44,137 nucleotides of DNA from the NCBI GenBank assembly GCA_021324855.1, contig JAJPIG010000009.1, positions 1 to 44,137 of the forward strand, given 5' to 3'. This document shows positions 26,195-34,008 of this stretch, one piece after another. A model generated the notes under the pieces. The model did no database searches, had not been told where the DNA came from, and was given only the letters and a program-made list of their open reading frames with translations. This stretch comes from Pseudomonadota bacterium (GTDB lineage Bacteria > Desulfobacterota > Binatia > Binatales > Binataceae). How positions within the stretch are numbered: the first letter of the stretch is position 1; each line of letters begins with the position of its first letter. A program made the translations under genes and the position numbers.

Positions 26195-27064
26195 CATCCG
26201 AAGGGTGTTTTTGAGATTGATCGGGTCGTAGCCAAGCGCACCTATAAAATCGCGGCGGGCGTCGATGAAGCGCCCCTCGCGCATCGCGAGCAGTCCGCGA
26301 TGGCCCAATTCGTTGGCGTGCGCGCGCCGGTTGTCCTTCTCGATCGATTCCATCAGCCGCCGCCCGCGAGCTCCGTATCGCGCGATGACCATCTTGCCGA
26401 GCGCCTTGCGGCCTTCGTTGTTGGTCTCGATGTAATCGGGGTAGGGCAGAATCCGGTAGCGGACGAGAATTTCGGGGACGTAATGGAAATGGCCGAGCTC
26501 GCGGAGCCGCAGCCACATGTAAACGTCCTCGCACGCCTTGAAGACGCCCGGCGCCTCGAAGAAGCCGCCGACCTCCTCGTAGGCTGTGCGCCGGATGACG
26601 GCGAGGCTCGGCACGATCGGCCACCAATGCGCAAGCATCTCATCCAGTGTCGGCGCGTGGTCGCGTTCCGGAAGAACGAAGGCGCCGCGCTCGCGGCCGC
26701 TGTCCTCGAACATTTGCGCATTCGAGGAGACCAGCACGCACCCCGGATCGGTCTCGAGAAGCGGAACGGTATGCGCGAGCTTTTCCGGCATCCATTCGTC
26801 GTCGGCGTCGAGGAACGCGATGAACTCGCCGCCGGCGGCACGAATCCCGGTGTTCCATGCCGCGCTGCATCCTCCGCGTTCACGATTCACGATCCGGATG
26901 CGATCGCCGTAGCGGCTGAGGATCGCCGCGGTGCCGTCGGTCGAGCCGTCGTTGACCGCGATCAGCTCGAAATCCCGCCAGGTTTGCGCGAGCCCGCTTT
27001 CGAGCGCGCGCTCCAGCGTGCGCTCGCTGTTGTAAACCGCCGTGATGATCGAGACGGACGGCAT
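26132..27064 (-). CDS. glycosyltransferase family 2 with C-terminal TPR-like/RTFLP tail (copy 1)
   Basis: This 310-residue GT-A enzyme has SVSIITAVYNSERTLERALE at the start, AVNDGSTDGTAAIL (about 37-50), the DxD site FLDADDEWMPEKL (about 82-94), and ACEDVYMWLRLRELGHFHYV (about 175-194) with the probable catalytic ED. The C-terminal module (about 250-310) is H-R-G-L-L-A-M-R-E-G---DAR--F--AL--DP, then NTLRMMRTFLP---ARMLTGRTRK. It starts 4 bases after the preceding GT2 gene on the minus strand, so they are cotranscribed. Sugar and acceptor unknown. It is closely related to the next two upstream genes, consistent with tandem duplication. Confidence 0.9.
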   Translation of the reverse strand: MPSVSIITAVYNSERTLERALESGLAQTWRDFELIAVNDGSTDGTAAILSRYGDRIRIVNRERGGCSAAWNTGIRAAGGEFIAFLDADDEWMPEKLAHTVPLLETDPGCVLVSSNAQMFEDSGRERGAFVLPERDHAPTLDEMLAHWWPIVPSLAVIRRTAYEEVGGFFEAPGVFKACEDVYMWLRLRELGHFHYVPEILVRYRILPYPDYIETNNEGRKALGKMVIARYGARGRRLMESIEKDNRRAHANELGHRGLLAMREGRFIDARRDFIGALGYDPINLKNTLRMMRTFLPTPLARMLTGRTRKA

Positions 27065-27068
27065 CGGG

Positions 27069-27998
27069 TCAAGCGTACCGCGAGCGCCCGGTCAATCGCC
27101 GCGCGATGCCTTCAGGCAGGAAGGTGCGCATCAGGCGCAGCGCATTCCTGATGCTCGTCGGATCGCAGCGGAGGGCATAAGCAAAATAGCGGCGTGCGTC
27201 CGCGCTCCGCCCCTCGCGCATTGCGCGCAGCCCCAGGTACCCGAGCTGATTGACGTTATAGCTTCGCTGCCGATTGCGCGTTCCCCGCGCCAAACGCCGC
27301 CCCTTCTCGCCGTAGCGCTCGACAATTCGTCGCAGGGCGTATTTTTGCCCGCCCTTGTACTGCCAAATGTTGTCGGGAAAAGGGCGCGCGGAATACATCG
27401 CGAGTTTTTCCGGCACATAATGAAAATGTCCGAGTTCGCGAAGCCGCAGCCACGTGTAGATGTCGGAGCAGGTGTTGTAGACGCCCGGCACCGTGAAGAA
27501 GTATCCGACCTGCTCGAGTGCGCTGCGGCGGACCACCGCCGTAGTCGAGATGATTGGCCACAGATGCGTCAGCATCTCGTCGAGCGTTGGCGCGTGAGCC
27601 AGCTCCGGGTGGACGAAATCGTCAAGGGTTTCGCCGGTCTCGAGAAACTTTCCCGCGTTGGAGAAGACCAGCACGCAATCCGGATCGCGTTCGAGCGGCG
27701 ATACCGTCATCGCAAGCTTATTCGGCATCCAGATATCGTCGGCATCGATCCACGCGATAAACTCGCCGCGCGCCGCGCGGCATCCCGTGGTCGACGCGCC
27801 TTCGCATCCGCTGCGCGCCTGCCTGATCACCCTGATCCGATCACCATAGCTGGCGAGGATCGCGGGTGTTGCGTCGGTCGAACCGTCATCGACCACGATC
27901 ATCTCGAAATCATCAAACTGCTGGGCGAGCGCGCTGTCGAGCGCGCGCCGCAGCGTGCGCGCGCCATTGTAAACCGGTGTGACGACCGAGACTTTCAT
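27069..27998 (-). CDS. glycosyltransferase family 2 with C-terminal TPR-like/RTFLP tail (copy 2)
   Basis: This 309-residue GT2 paralogue has KVSVVTPVYNGARTLRRALD at the start, VVDDGSTDATPAIL, the metal site WIDADDIWMPNKL and TCSDIYTWLRLRELGHFHYV. The acidic pair here is S-D rather than E-D, still keeping the aspartate. The tail reads LGLRAMREGRSADARRYF, then AL--DP and NALRLMRTFLP--IARRLTGRSR. The ATG at 27998 is overlapped (ATGA) by a 12-codon reading frame that carries the strong ribosome site of this locus, so translation may depend on it. It lies 212 bases from the GT2 gene upstream on the same strand. Confidence 0.9.
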   Translation of the reverse strand: MKVSVVTPVYNGARTLRRALDSALAQQFDDFEMIVVDDGSTDATPAILASYGDRIRVIRQARSGCEGASTTGCRAARGEFIAWIDADDIWMPNKLAMTVSPLERDPDCVLVFSNAGKFLETGETLDDFVHPELAHAPTLDEMLTHLWPIISTTAVVRRSALEQVGYFFTVPGVYNTCSDIYTWLRLRELGHFHYVPEKLAMYSARPFPDNIWQYKGGQKYALRRIVERYGEKGRRLARGTRNRQRSYNVNQLGYLGLRAMREGRSADARRYFAYALRCDPTSIRNALRLMRTFLPEGIARRLTGRSRYA

Positions 27999-28033
27999 CG
28001 ATTCCGCTGCACAACTTTATCCGAGATTTTCAT
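27995..28033 (-). CDS. possible 12-codon leader peptide coupled to the GT2 gene
   Basis: This short frame reads MKISDKVVQRNR. It has a strong GAGGGGG ribosome site 7 bases upstream of its ATG at 28033, and its TGA overlaps the start ATG of the GT2 gene (ATGA). The GT2 gene has no such site close to its own start. The first 13 bases (ATGAAAATCTCGG) match the GT2 gene start (ATGAAAGTCTCGG) at 12 positions, so it may be a relic of a duplicated gene start that now serves translation coupling. Whether it is translated is unproven. Confidence 0.4.
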   Translation of the reverse strand: MKISDKVVQRNR

Positions 28034-28210
28034 GATTGTTCCCCCTCAAGCCTCGCGGAAGACCGCGATGGCCACCTTGGAACCGATTATCGCCGCAACC
28101 ATCACTCGGCCCGGCCAACGCGAGCCAGCTCCGGTGAGCATATTTTTTCCTCTCCAAGGTTCGCCCGAGTTGGCGTTTCAAGACCCTAAAGCGAGCAATT
28201 TATAGGACTG

Positions 28211-29152
28211 TCAGCCGGCGCGCGACCGACCGGAGAGCGCGCGCGCCATCGAGGCGGGCAGGAAGGTCCTGACCAGACGCAGCGCGTTCTTGATGTCACC
28301 GGGGTTGTGGCGCACGGCTCGCATGAAGAACCGGCGCGCGTCGGCGGTTCGTCCCTCGCGCATCGCGACCAGCCCCAGATGGCCGAGATTGTGCCGATGG
28401 TCACGCTTGATCGCACGATTCATCCCGCGCATTAACCGTCGGCTCGCCGCCGCGCCGTAGCGCTCCCTTACCAGGCGCACAAAGACCTTGCGGCCTGCCG
28501 CGTTTTTCTCGATGTAATCGGGATAGTCGGAGGCCTCGAGCATCACGAGCGGCTCCGGAATGTAATGGAAATGCCCCAGCTCGCGCATCCGCATCCACAG
28601 AAAACCGACGCCGTTGGCGCGATACGCGCCGGGCTCCTCCCAAAAGCCGCCCGCCTGGTCGAAAGCCGCGCGGCGCATCACGGTCATGCTCTCCACGATC
28701 GGCCAGTAATAGTTGAACATTTCGTCCAGCGCGGGCGCGTGCGCCGACTCCGGGCCGACATAGGGACCGAGCACACGCCCGGCGCGATCGATCAGCGTGC
28801 CATTGGAATAGACCAGCACGCATCCGTGATCGCGATCGAGCACGGGCACGGTGCGCGCCAGCTTGTCGGGCAACCAAACATCGTCGGCATCGAGGAAGGC
28901 GAGATACTCGCCCTGCGCATGCTGTTGGATGGCGCGATTTCGCGCGGGACCGTTGCCACGGCGCTCGCCGCCGATCACGATCACGCGTCCGGCGTAGCGC
29001 TCGAGGATTTCTGCGGTCGCGTCAGTCGAACCATCGTTTGCGACGATAATTTCGAACGCGGGCGCCCCGCGCTGCGCGAACGCGCTGTCGAGCGCGCGCG
29101 CGATGGTTGCCGCCCCGTTGTAGACCGCCATGATGACCGAGACCTTGATCAC
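28211..29152 (-). CDS. glycosyltransferase family 2 with altered catalytic-base motif (copy 3)
   Basis: This 313-residue GT2 paralogue has IKVSVIMAVYNGAATIARAL, VANDGSTDATAEIL, FLDADDVWLPDKL (metal site) and LWMRMRELGHFHYI. Where the related enzymes carry E-D or S-D before the WLR motif, this protein has RANGVGFLWMRM: no acidic residue. The catalytic base thus seems missing, though a nearby residue could substitute. The tail reads GLVAMREGRTADARRFF, then NALRLVRTFLP--MARALSGRSR. The start GTG at 29152 overlaps the sulfotransferase stop (GTGA). An ATG-type start in the same frame further up lies within the sulfotransferase gene. Confidence 0.87.
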   Translation of the reverse strand: MIKVSVIMAVYNGAATIARALDSAFAQRGAPAFEIIVANDGSTDATAEILERYAGRVIVIGGERRGNGPARNRAIQQHAQGEYLAFLDADDVWLPDKLARTVPVLDRDHGCVLVYSNGTLIDRAGRVLGPYVGPESAHAPALDEMFNYYWPIVESMTVMRRAAFDQAGGFWEEPGAYRANGVGFLWMRMRELGHFHYIPEPLVMLEASDYPDYIEKNAAGRKVFVRLVRERYGAAASRRLMRGMNRAIKRDHRHNLGHLGLVAMREGRTADARRFFMRAVRHNPGDIKNALRLVRTFLPASMARALSGRSRAG

Positions 29153-29949
29153 GCGCCCGGCCCCGATTCGCGATAGCCGGCAAGCTCGCACAAACGCCGG
29201 TAGATCTTGAGCGCCTTCGCGGGCACGGCGCCGCTCGCCTGCGAGCGTCGGAGCGCCGGTTCGGCGAACCCGCGATCGATCGGTGCGTGCAGCGCCGCCT
29301 CGATCTCATCCCAGCGACTGCCATCCATGAGCTGGTCGTAATGCACGAAGATCCAGTGGCCTCCGGCAGGATGCTGAATCTTCAGGATGTAACGATAGAT
29401 GTCGTACCAGATTCGAAGCGCCCAATCGCGGTTCATCGCGACGTCGCTGAGATAATTGGCGGTGGCGCACTCGGTCACGATGCTTGCCGCGGTGATCGCC
29501 GGATGACGGAAGGCGCAAATGAACACCGCGTCCGTCACGAACGGACGCCATGCGCCGAGCGTGTATGAGAAGCGCGGATCCTTGAAGCAGTACGGTTGGC
29601 GGGCGGTGACGGCCTCGATGCGCCGCGTGATCTCAGGCGTCGTCGCGATCTTGACCGACGGCGGCAGCGCAGCGAGCCATCGTTGCGGATAATGCATTTT
29701 CAGATCGCGTCGCCGCTGCGGCCGGAACAGCTTGGTCGTCAGACGCCGGCGATACTTGCGCATCGGTCCGGCGATCAGATCCTCGTTGATCGCGTTGATC
29801 TCATGATCCTCGAATTGACCCTTGGGATTCGCGGGACGCAGGCCCGCTTCATCGACAAGGTCGCCCATGAAGTAGCCGGCGCGTGCGAGCAGTCCCGCAG
29901 CGAGGCTGGTGCCGCTGCGCCCGCTTCCGAGAATCAGGCAATTACGCAT
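29149..29949 (-). CDS. sulfotransferase family protein
   Basis: This 266-residue PAPS-dependent sulfotransferase-like protein has the 5'-phosphosulfate-binding loop in LILGSGRSGTSLAAGLL (about 5-21). A central R-H-P motif (FICAFRHPAITAAS) corresponds to the 3'-phosphate-binding region, and FKDPRFSYTL carries the D-P-R element of prokaryotic and Stf0-like members. It presumably adds sulfate to a sugar or lipid of the glycan made by this locus; the acceptor is unknown. It starts 6 bases after the VIT gene and overlaps the next GT2 gene by 4 bases. Confidence 0.85.
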   Translation of the reverse strand: MRNCLILGSGRSGTSLAAGLLARAGYFMGDLVDEAGLRPANPKGQFEDHEINAINEDLIAGPMRKYRRRLTTKLFRPQRRRDLKMHYPQRWLAALPPSVKIATTPEITRRIEAVTARQPYCFKDPRFSYTLGAWRPFVTDAVFICAFRHPAITAASIVTECATANYLSDVAMNRDWALRIWYDIYRYILKIQHPAGGHWIFVHYDQLMDGSRWDEIEAALHAPIDRGFAEPALRRSQASGAVPAKALKIYRRLCELAGYRESGPGA

Positions 29950-29955
29950 CGATCG

Positions 29956-30687
29956 TCAGCGTCCCCCAAAAATCCAGCCGGCCCCGTAGGTCACGATCGC
30001 GGCCGCCACGCCGACGGCGAGGCTCTCGAGCCCGCTCCTCCACCATGAACGGGAAGTAAGTATCGTTTTCAGCGCGCCGACCGCGAACAGCGCCGCGATC
30101 GTTACGAACGCCGAGACCATTACCGCGACCGACGGAGCGAGAATTGTGTACGGAATGATCGGAATCGCCGCGCCGAGCAGGTACGAAATGCCGACGCGTA
30201 GCGCCGAACGGTGCGGCACTTCGAGATGCTCATGATGAAGCCCCAGCTCCTCGCGCATCATCACGTCGCTCCAGCGTTCGGGGTCGGCCGTGATGTGCGC
30301 GACGATCTCGTCGAGCAGCCGTCCGCTGAAGCCCTTGTTGCGATAAATCGCGCGGACCTCGTCGCGCTCGCGTTCGGGCCAGCGCGCCATCTCGTCGCGT
30401 TCCCGCGCAATTTCACTGTGATAGAACTCGAGCTGCGAGCGCGAAGAGATAAAGGCCGCCGCGCCCATCGAGATTCCCCCGCCCAGCATCTCGGCAATCC
30501 CCGCCATCACGACCACGCGCGCCACCGAAAAGGCCGCCGCGACCCCCGAAGTTACGGCAAACGATGCCACCAGGCCGTCGTTGAGCCCGAGCATCACATC
30601 GCGCATCCAGCCGGGTTCGGCGGCCTGCTCGTTTTCGGGATGCTGCGGGTGGTGCTCAAGCCTGCGTTTGGGAATCGGCAATGCCAC
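29956..30687 (-). CDS. VIT/CCC1 family Fe(II)/Mn(II) transporter
   Basis: This 243-residue membrane protein of the VIT1/CCC1 family has DVMLGLNDGLVASFAVTSGV, the first membrane helix with the conserved N-D-G, at about 30-49. GGGISMGAAAFISSRSQLEF lies at about 68-87. A Glu-rich cytoplasmic segment (about 90-150, with E-R-D-E-M and P-E-R-E-R-D-E) corresponds to the metal-binding domain, then three C-terminal helices follow. Family members move Fe(II) or Mn(II) out of the cytoplasm or into vacuoles. GTG at 30687 has a CGGAG site 7 bases upstream and is preferred; it overlaps the kinase 3' end by 32 bases. Its position between glycan genes is unexpected. Confidence 0.87.
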   Translation of the reverse strand: MALPIPKRRLEHHPQHPENEQAAEPGWMRDVMLGLNDGLVASFAVTSGVAAAFSVARVVVMAGIAEMLGGGISMGAAAFISSRSQLEFYHSEIARERDEMARWPERERDEVRAIYRNKGFSGRLLDEIVAHITADPERWSDVMMREELGLHHEHLEVPHRSALRVGISYLLGAAIPIIPYTILAPSVAVMVSAFVTIAALFAVGALKTILTSRSWWRSGLESLAVGVAAAIVTYGAGWIFGGR

Positions 30688-31549
30688 TTGACTTCTCCGG
30701 GATGTAATCGGTGCGCCGGTCACGGACCTCCGCCGAGCGACACCACCTCAGGGCTGATGTCGTTTCATTGCGCGCGGGCCTCGATGCGCGCCGATCGAGC
30801 CGCGCCCGCATCCGCAGCAGCCGCCCGGCGACGCGGCGCAGTTCCGTGCGATCGTGCCCCGGTTCCAGGTACGCGCAAAGAAAACGGAGCCGCCCGGCGC
30901 GGTTGACAAACCGGCCGATGCTGCGATCGAGATGCATAAGGTTGCTGAGCCTGCGACGGATCGCGACGCTGCGCGCGCTTGCGAAATCCTCGAGATCGAG
31001 GAAGTAGACGCGGTAGCCGTCAGCGTCGGTTTCGAGCATCAGGTTGGTCTCCTGCAGATCGCGCGTATAGAGACCTGCGTCGTGCATTCGGCGGACTGCC
31101 TTCGCGACCACGCGCGTGATCGCGACCCGCCGGCTCATATCGCGCCGCAATTCACCGCGCCGACCCAGCGCGAAGACACTCAGCGTCTGAGCGCGTTGGA
31201 GTGCCTCGCTCACCAGGTATGAGCGGGTGACCGCGCCTAGCGCCGAACGAATTTCGAGCGCGGCGAGCGGCGCGGGATGTTCGATGCCGGCCGCTGCGAG
31301 CATCGCAGAGCCGCGTACGGCGCGCTGTGCGCGAGATCCGCGGATTCGCTCGATGAGCCCGCTGACCGTCGAGCGCGTCTCAATCTGCTTCACAAAGACT
31401 CTGTCGCCATCTTTAAGGTCAAGCAGACCGGCGCGGACCCGCCCCTCGGCTTTATGGACAGTGAAGCCCGCACCCCCGCATAGCTCATCAAGATGCGGCG
31501 CGAGATCGGCCCATCGCGGGGAACGGGCGTAAACCAGATGCGAACGCAT
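30656..31549 (-). CDS. lipopolysaccharide kinase (WaaP/Kdo kinase-like) family protein
   Basis: This 297-residue protein-kinase-like fold is of the Kdo/WaaP type. The nucleotide-binding lysine is K54 in RVFVKQ. The catalytic loop reads Y-T-R163-D164-L-Q-E-T-N169, where the family usually has H-x-D, so the His is replaced by Arg. The metal-binding D185 is in YFLDLEDF. WaaP-type enzymes phosphorylate lipopolysaccharide core sugars at the inner membrane; other members act on proteins. The start ATG at 31549 is preferred to 31660, because the longer frame adds only an unsupported Arg-rich segment overlapping the divergent gene. It begins the minus-strand glycan operon and diverges from the GT2 gene at 31641. 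Confidence 0.8.
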   Translation of the reverse strand: MRSHLVYARSPRWADLAPHLDELCGGAGFTVHKAEGRVRAGLLDLKDGDRVFVKQIETRSTVSGLIERIRGSRAQRAVRGSAMLAAAGIEHPAPLAALEIRSALGAVTRSYLVSEALQRAQTLSVFALGRRGELRRDMSRRVAITRVVAKAVRRMHDAGLYTRDLQETNLMLETDADGYRVYFLDLEDFASARSVAIRRRLSNLMHLDRSIGRFVNRAGRLRFLCAYLEPGHDRTELRRVAGRLLRMRARLDRRASRPARNETTSALRWCRSAEVRDRRTDYIPEKSSGIADSQTQA

Positions 31550-31640
31550 GCGCGCATAGCTTAGCCGATCATCGCGCGATGGGCATCCGTTGGCGATCGC
31601 GCGCGGCGGCCGGGTGCATGTGCTAGCGTGGCCATCCACG

Positions 31641-32561
31641 ATGCGTGCGTCGGTGATCATACCCGTCTATAACGGCGCGGCGACGCTCGCCGCCGCGATC
31701 GACAGCGCGCTCGACCAGGATTTCACCGGCGGCTTTGAGGTGATTGTGGTCAATGACGGATCGACCGACGCGACCGGCGCGGTGATCGATCGTTATCGCG
31801 GCCGGATCAAGGCCGTGATGCGCAGCAACGGCGGTCTCTCGGCAGCGCGCAATTCGGGCGCAGCCGAAGCGACCGGCGACTACCTCGCTTTCCTCGATGC
31901 TGATGATTTGTGGCATCGCGAGCGGCTGCGCGCGACCGTCGAGCCGCTCGATCGGAATCCCGCCGCGGTGGTCGCCTATTGCGATGCGGTCCAGGTCGAT
32001 GAGGCCGGCCGCGAAATCGCGCCTAACTTTGTCAGCCCCGGGCTGGCGCGGGCCCCGACGATGTCCGATTTGCTGGAGCGATGGTGGCCGATCCTACCGA
32101 GCGCCGCGACGGTCCGGAGATCGACGTTCGAACAGCTCGGCGGGTTTTTCGCTCCGATGCGCTCGTACGAGGACATGGATTTCTGGATGCGCGCGCGCGA
32201 GATGGGCGAGTTCGAGTACGTGCCGCGCGCGCTGGTGGTCTACCGCGTGACGCCGGCATCGGAACGTCTGGTGAAGTACGAGCAGAGCTATGCATTGTTC
32301 GTTGAGCGGATGACTACGCGTTATGGCGCTGCTGTGCGGCCGCTGATTCGCGCGATTCGCCATGCTCACGCGACGGCGCTCGGCTCGCGCGGGCTTATCG
32401 CGATGAATCGCGGCGCGATGGCCGAGGCGCGCCGCAGCTTCATCCGCGCGCTCCGCTATGAGCCTGGCCTCCGCAACGCGCTCAGGCTCGCGCGAACCTT
32501 TCTGCCGCGGACCATCGCGCGCGCGCTTGCCGGCCGCAGCGCGCGGATGCCTGCGGACTAG
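31641..32561 (+). CDS. glycosyltransferase family 2 with C-terminal TPR-like/RTFLP tail (copy 4)
   Basis: This 306-residue enzyme has ASVIIPVYNGAATLAAAID, VVNDGSTDATGAVI, the metal site FLDADDLWHRERL and SYEDMDFWMRAREMGEFEYV, with an intact catalytic E-D. The C-terminal module is GLIAMNRGAMAEARRSF, then AL--EP and NALRLARTFLP-TIARALAGRSA, with five extra residues. It is the only GT2 of the locus on the plus strand and is less similar to copies 1-3 in the middle part. ATG at 31641 is chosen because the GT-A fold begins right there; the frame extends upstream to 31590 without support. Divergent from the kinase gene, 91 bases away. Confidence 0.9.
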   Translation: MRASVIIPVYNGAATLAAAIDSALDQDFTGGFEVIVVNDGSTDATGAVIDRYRGRIKAVMRSNGGLSAARNSGAAEATGDYLAFLDADDLWHRERLRATVEPLDRNPAAVVAYCDAVQVDEAGREIAPNFVSPGLARAPTMSDLLERWWPILPSAATVRRSTFEQLGGFFAPMRSYEDMDFWMRAREMGEFEYVPRALVVYRVTPASERLVKYEQSYALFVERMTTRYGAAVRPLIRAIRHAHATALGSRGLIAMNRGAMAEARRSFIRALRYEPGLRNALRLARTFLPRTIARALAGRSARMPAD

Positions 32562-33577
32562 CGGTTAAACTCGGAGGTGAGCTTCCGCCAGGCGTCATCG
32601 TCGACGCCCGCACGGTACGGCATGTAAAACGCAATGCGATCGAGCAATCCGGCGTAGCGATCCTTCACCCGCGCGCCGATTTCGTCGAACGTGCCGCTGA
32701 CCGAATAGGTATCGACCATCTCGTCGGTGATCTCGGCGGCCATCCCGTTCCAGTCGCCGCGCGCCGCGCGTTGATTAAGCCGCTCGGCGACCTCACCCCA
32801 CCCGTGAGTTTCAAGCACGATACGATAGGTGCGGGTTGATGCGTAAAAGGCGATCTGACGCCGGACCTCTTCGCGCATCCGATCAATTTCCGCGCGATCG
32901 CGTCCCGTGATAACGAAGGCGATCGTCGCCATCGTGACGTCGTTGCGGGTGCGTCCCGATTTCGCGAGTCCCGCCTCGAGGTTGGGGAGCACGAACTCGC
33001 GCAGGTACTTCGGCGAATGGAACGGATGAACGTGCAGGCCATCGCAGATTTCGCCTGCGAGCCGGATGATCTTTTCGTTGACGCCGGCGATGTAGATCGG
33101 AATGTTGCTGAATTCGTGCAGCGCTGGCGTAAAGAACGGCGTCATCAGCGAAAAACTGTAGAAGCGTCCGCGATAATCAAGCTTGGCGCCGCCCTCCGCC
33201 CAGCATTTGAAGATCGCGCGCAGCGACTCGACGTACTCGCGAAGCCGCGGCGCCGGTGCCTCCCATTTGACGCTGTAGCGCCGCTCGTTATGGCCCTTGA
33301 CCTGCGTGCCGAGGCCGAGAATGAAGCGCCCGCGCGAAAGCCCCGCGAGGTCCCACGCGATCTGCGCCGTGACCATCGGGCTTCGCGGAAACGCCACGGC
33401 AATCGCCGTGCCGAGCCGGGCGTGCGCGGTATGCTCCGCCGCCATCACCAGCGGCAAAAAGGGATCGTCGCCAGTCTCGAGCGTCCAGAGCGCGGCGAAG
33501 CCTGCCTCCTCGGCGGCCCTGGCGGCGCTGGGCACAATGCGCAGGTCGCGCGTGACGAGGGCTGTGTCGAGTTTCAT
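32558..33577 (-). CDS. LLM class (F420-dependent type) oxidoreductase
   Basis: This 339-residue luciferase-like TIM-barrel protein starts MKLDTALVTRDLRIVPSAAR. Other segments are FAALWTLETGDDPFLPL, ARLGTAIAVAFPRSPMVTAQ and LSRGRFILGLGTQVKGHNER (about 80-99). The G-x-x-V-K-G-H segment and the C-terminal DGLHVHPFHSPKYL match the subgroup annotated as F420-dependent oxidoreductases in actinobacteria and related groups. Cofactor use here is not proven, and no F420 synthesis gene is in the window. It starts 5 bases after the anti-sigma-like gene on the same strand, so it may belong to the sigma-factor operon. Its 3' end overlaps the convergent GT2 gene by 4 bases. Confidence 0.88.
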   Translation of the reverse strand: MKLDTALVTRDLRIVPSAARAAEEAGFAALWTLETGDDPFLPLVMAAEHTAHARLGTAIAVAFPRSPMVTAQIAWDLAGLSRGRFILGLGTQVKGHNERRYSVKWEAPAPRLREYVESLRAIFKCWAEGGAKLDYRGRFYSFSLMTPFFTPALHEFSNIPIYIAGVNEKIIRLAGEICDGLHVHPFHSPKYLREFVLPNLEAGLAKSGRTRNDVTMATIAFVITGRDRAEIDRMREEVRRQIAFYASTRTYRIVLETHGWGEVAERLNQRAARGDWNGMAAEITDEMVDTYSVSGTFDEIGARVKDRYAGLLDRIAFYMPYRAGVDDDAWRKLTSEFNR

Positions 33578-33582
33578 CGCTC

Positions 33583-34008
33583 TCAGTAGCCGCCCCCTTC
33601 TGTCAAATCCGTGCGCTGAATCGCACCCTGATCGAACCCGAGCGCGGCGCCGAGCGAGGTCGCATCGTTCTGATAGCGGGCGCTTAGATTTTCAATCGGC
33701 GCAGCATCCGGAAAAAAATATCCGCTCACGGTCGGCGCGGTACTCGTATCCCATCCGAGCGGCCATCCCGCTTGTTCGATATTGGATTCGCTCCACGATG
33801 CAGCCGCCGCGCTGTGATCCGTTTGATAAGACGGAAGCTGCGTGCCGCGAAGCGCGATGAATACGAGCATGCTGGCGGCCACCAGAGCGGCGGCGAGTGC
33901 GGCGCGCTGTCGATGGATGCGACGCATGCGTTCCACGCGCACGCGATCGATAACGCGTACGGCGAAATCGGGGCTGAGCGCCGGTTCGTTCATTGCATCA
34001 TGACTCAT
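33583..34008 (-). CDS. putative membrane-bound anti-sigma factor
   Basis: This 141-residue protein has a short cytoplasmic N-terminus (1-35, with LSPDFAVRVIDRVRVERMRR), one membrane segment (about 38-55, RAALAAALVAASMLVFIAL) and a periplasmic part of about 85 residues without recognisable domain. The position right after an ECF sigma gene, with an 11-base overlap, and the single-span topology fit an anti-sigma factor, although no zinc-binding HxxxCxxC motif is present. The ATG at 34008 has GGAGG 8 bases upstream; an ATG at 34023 is in frame but sits on that site. The N-terminal helix would be the sigma-binding part. Confidence 0.6.
   Translation of the reverse strand: MSHDAMNEPALSPDFAVRVIDRVRVERMRRIHRQRAALAAALVAASMLVFIALRGTQLPSYQTDHSAAAASWSESNIEQAGWPLGWDTSTAPTVSGYFFPDAAPIENLSARYQNDATSLGAALGFDQGAIQRTDLTEGGGY

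Noticed and set aside
26300-27151. Plus-strand frames opposite the GT2 genes
   Set aside because: Antisense to well-supported glycosyltransferases; no domain pattern.
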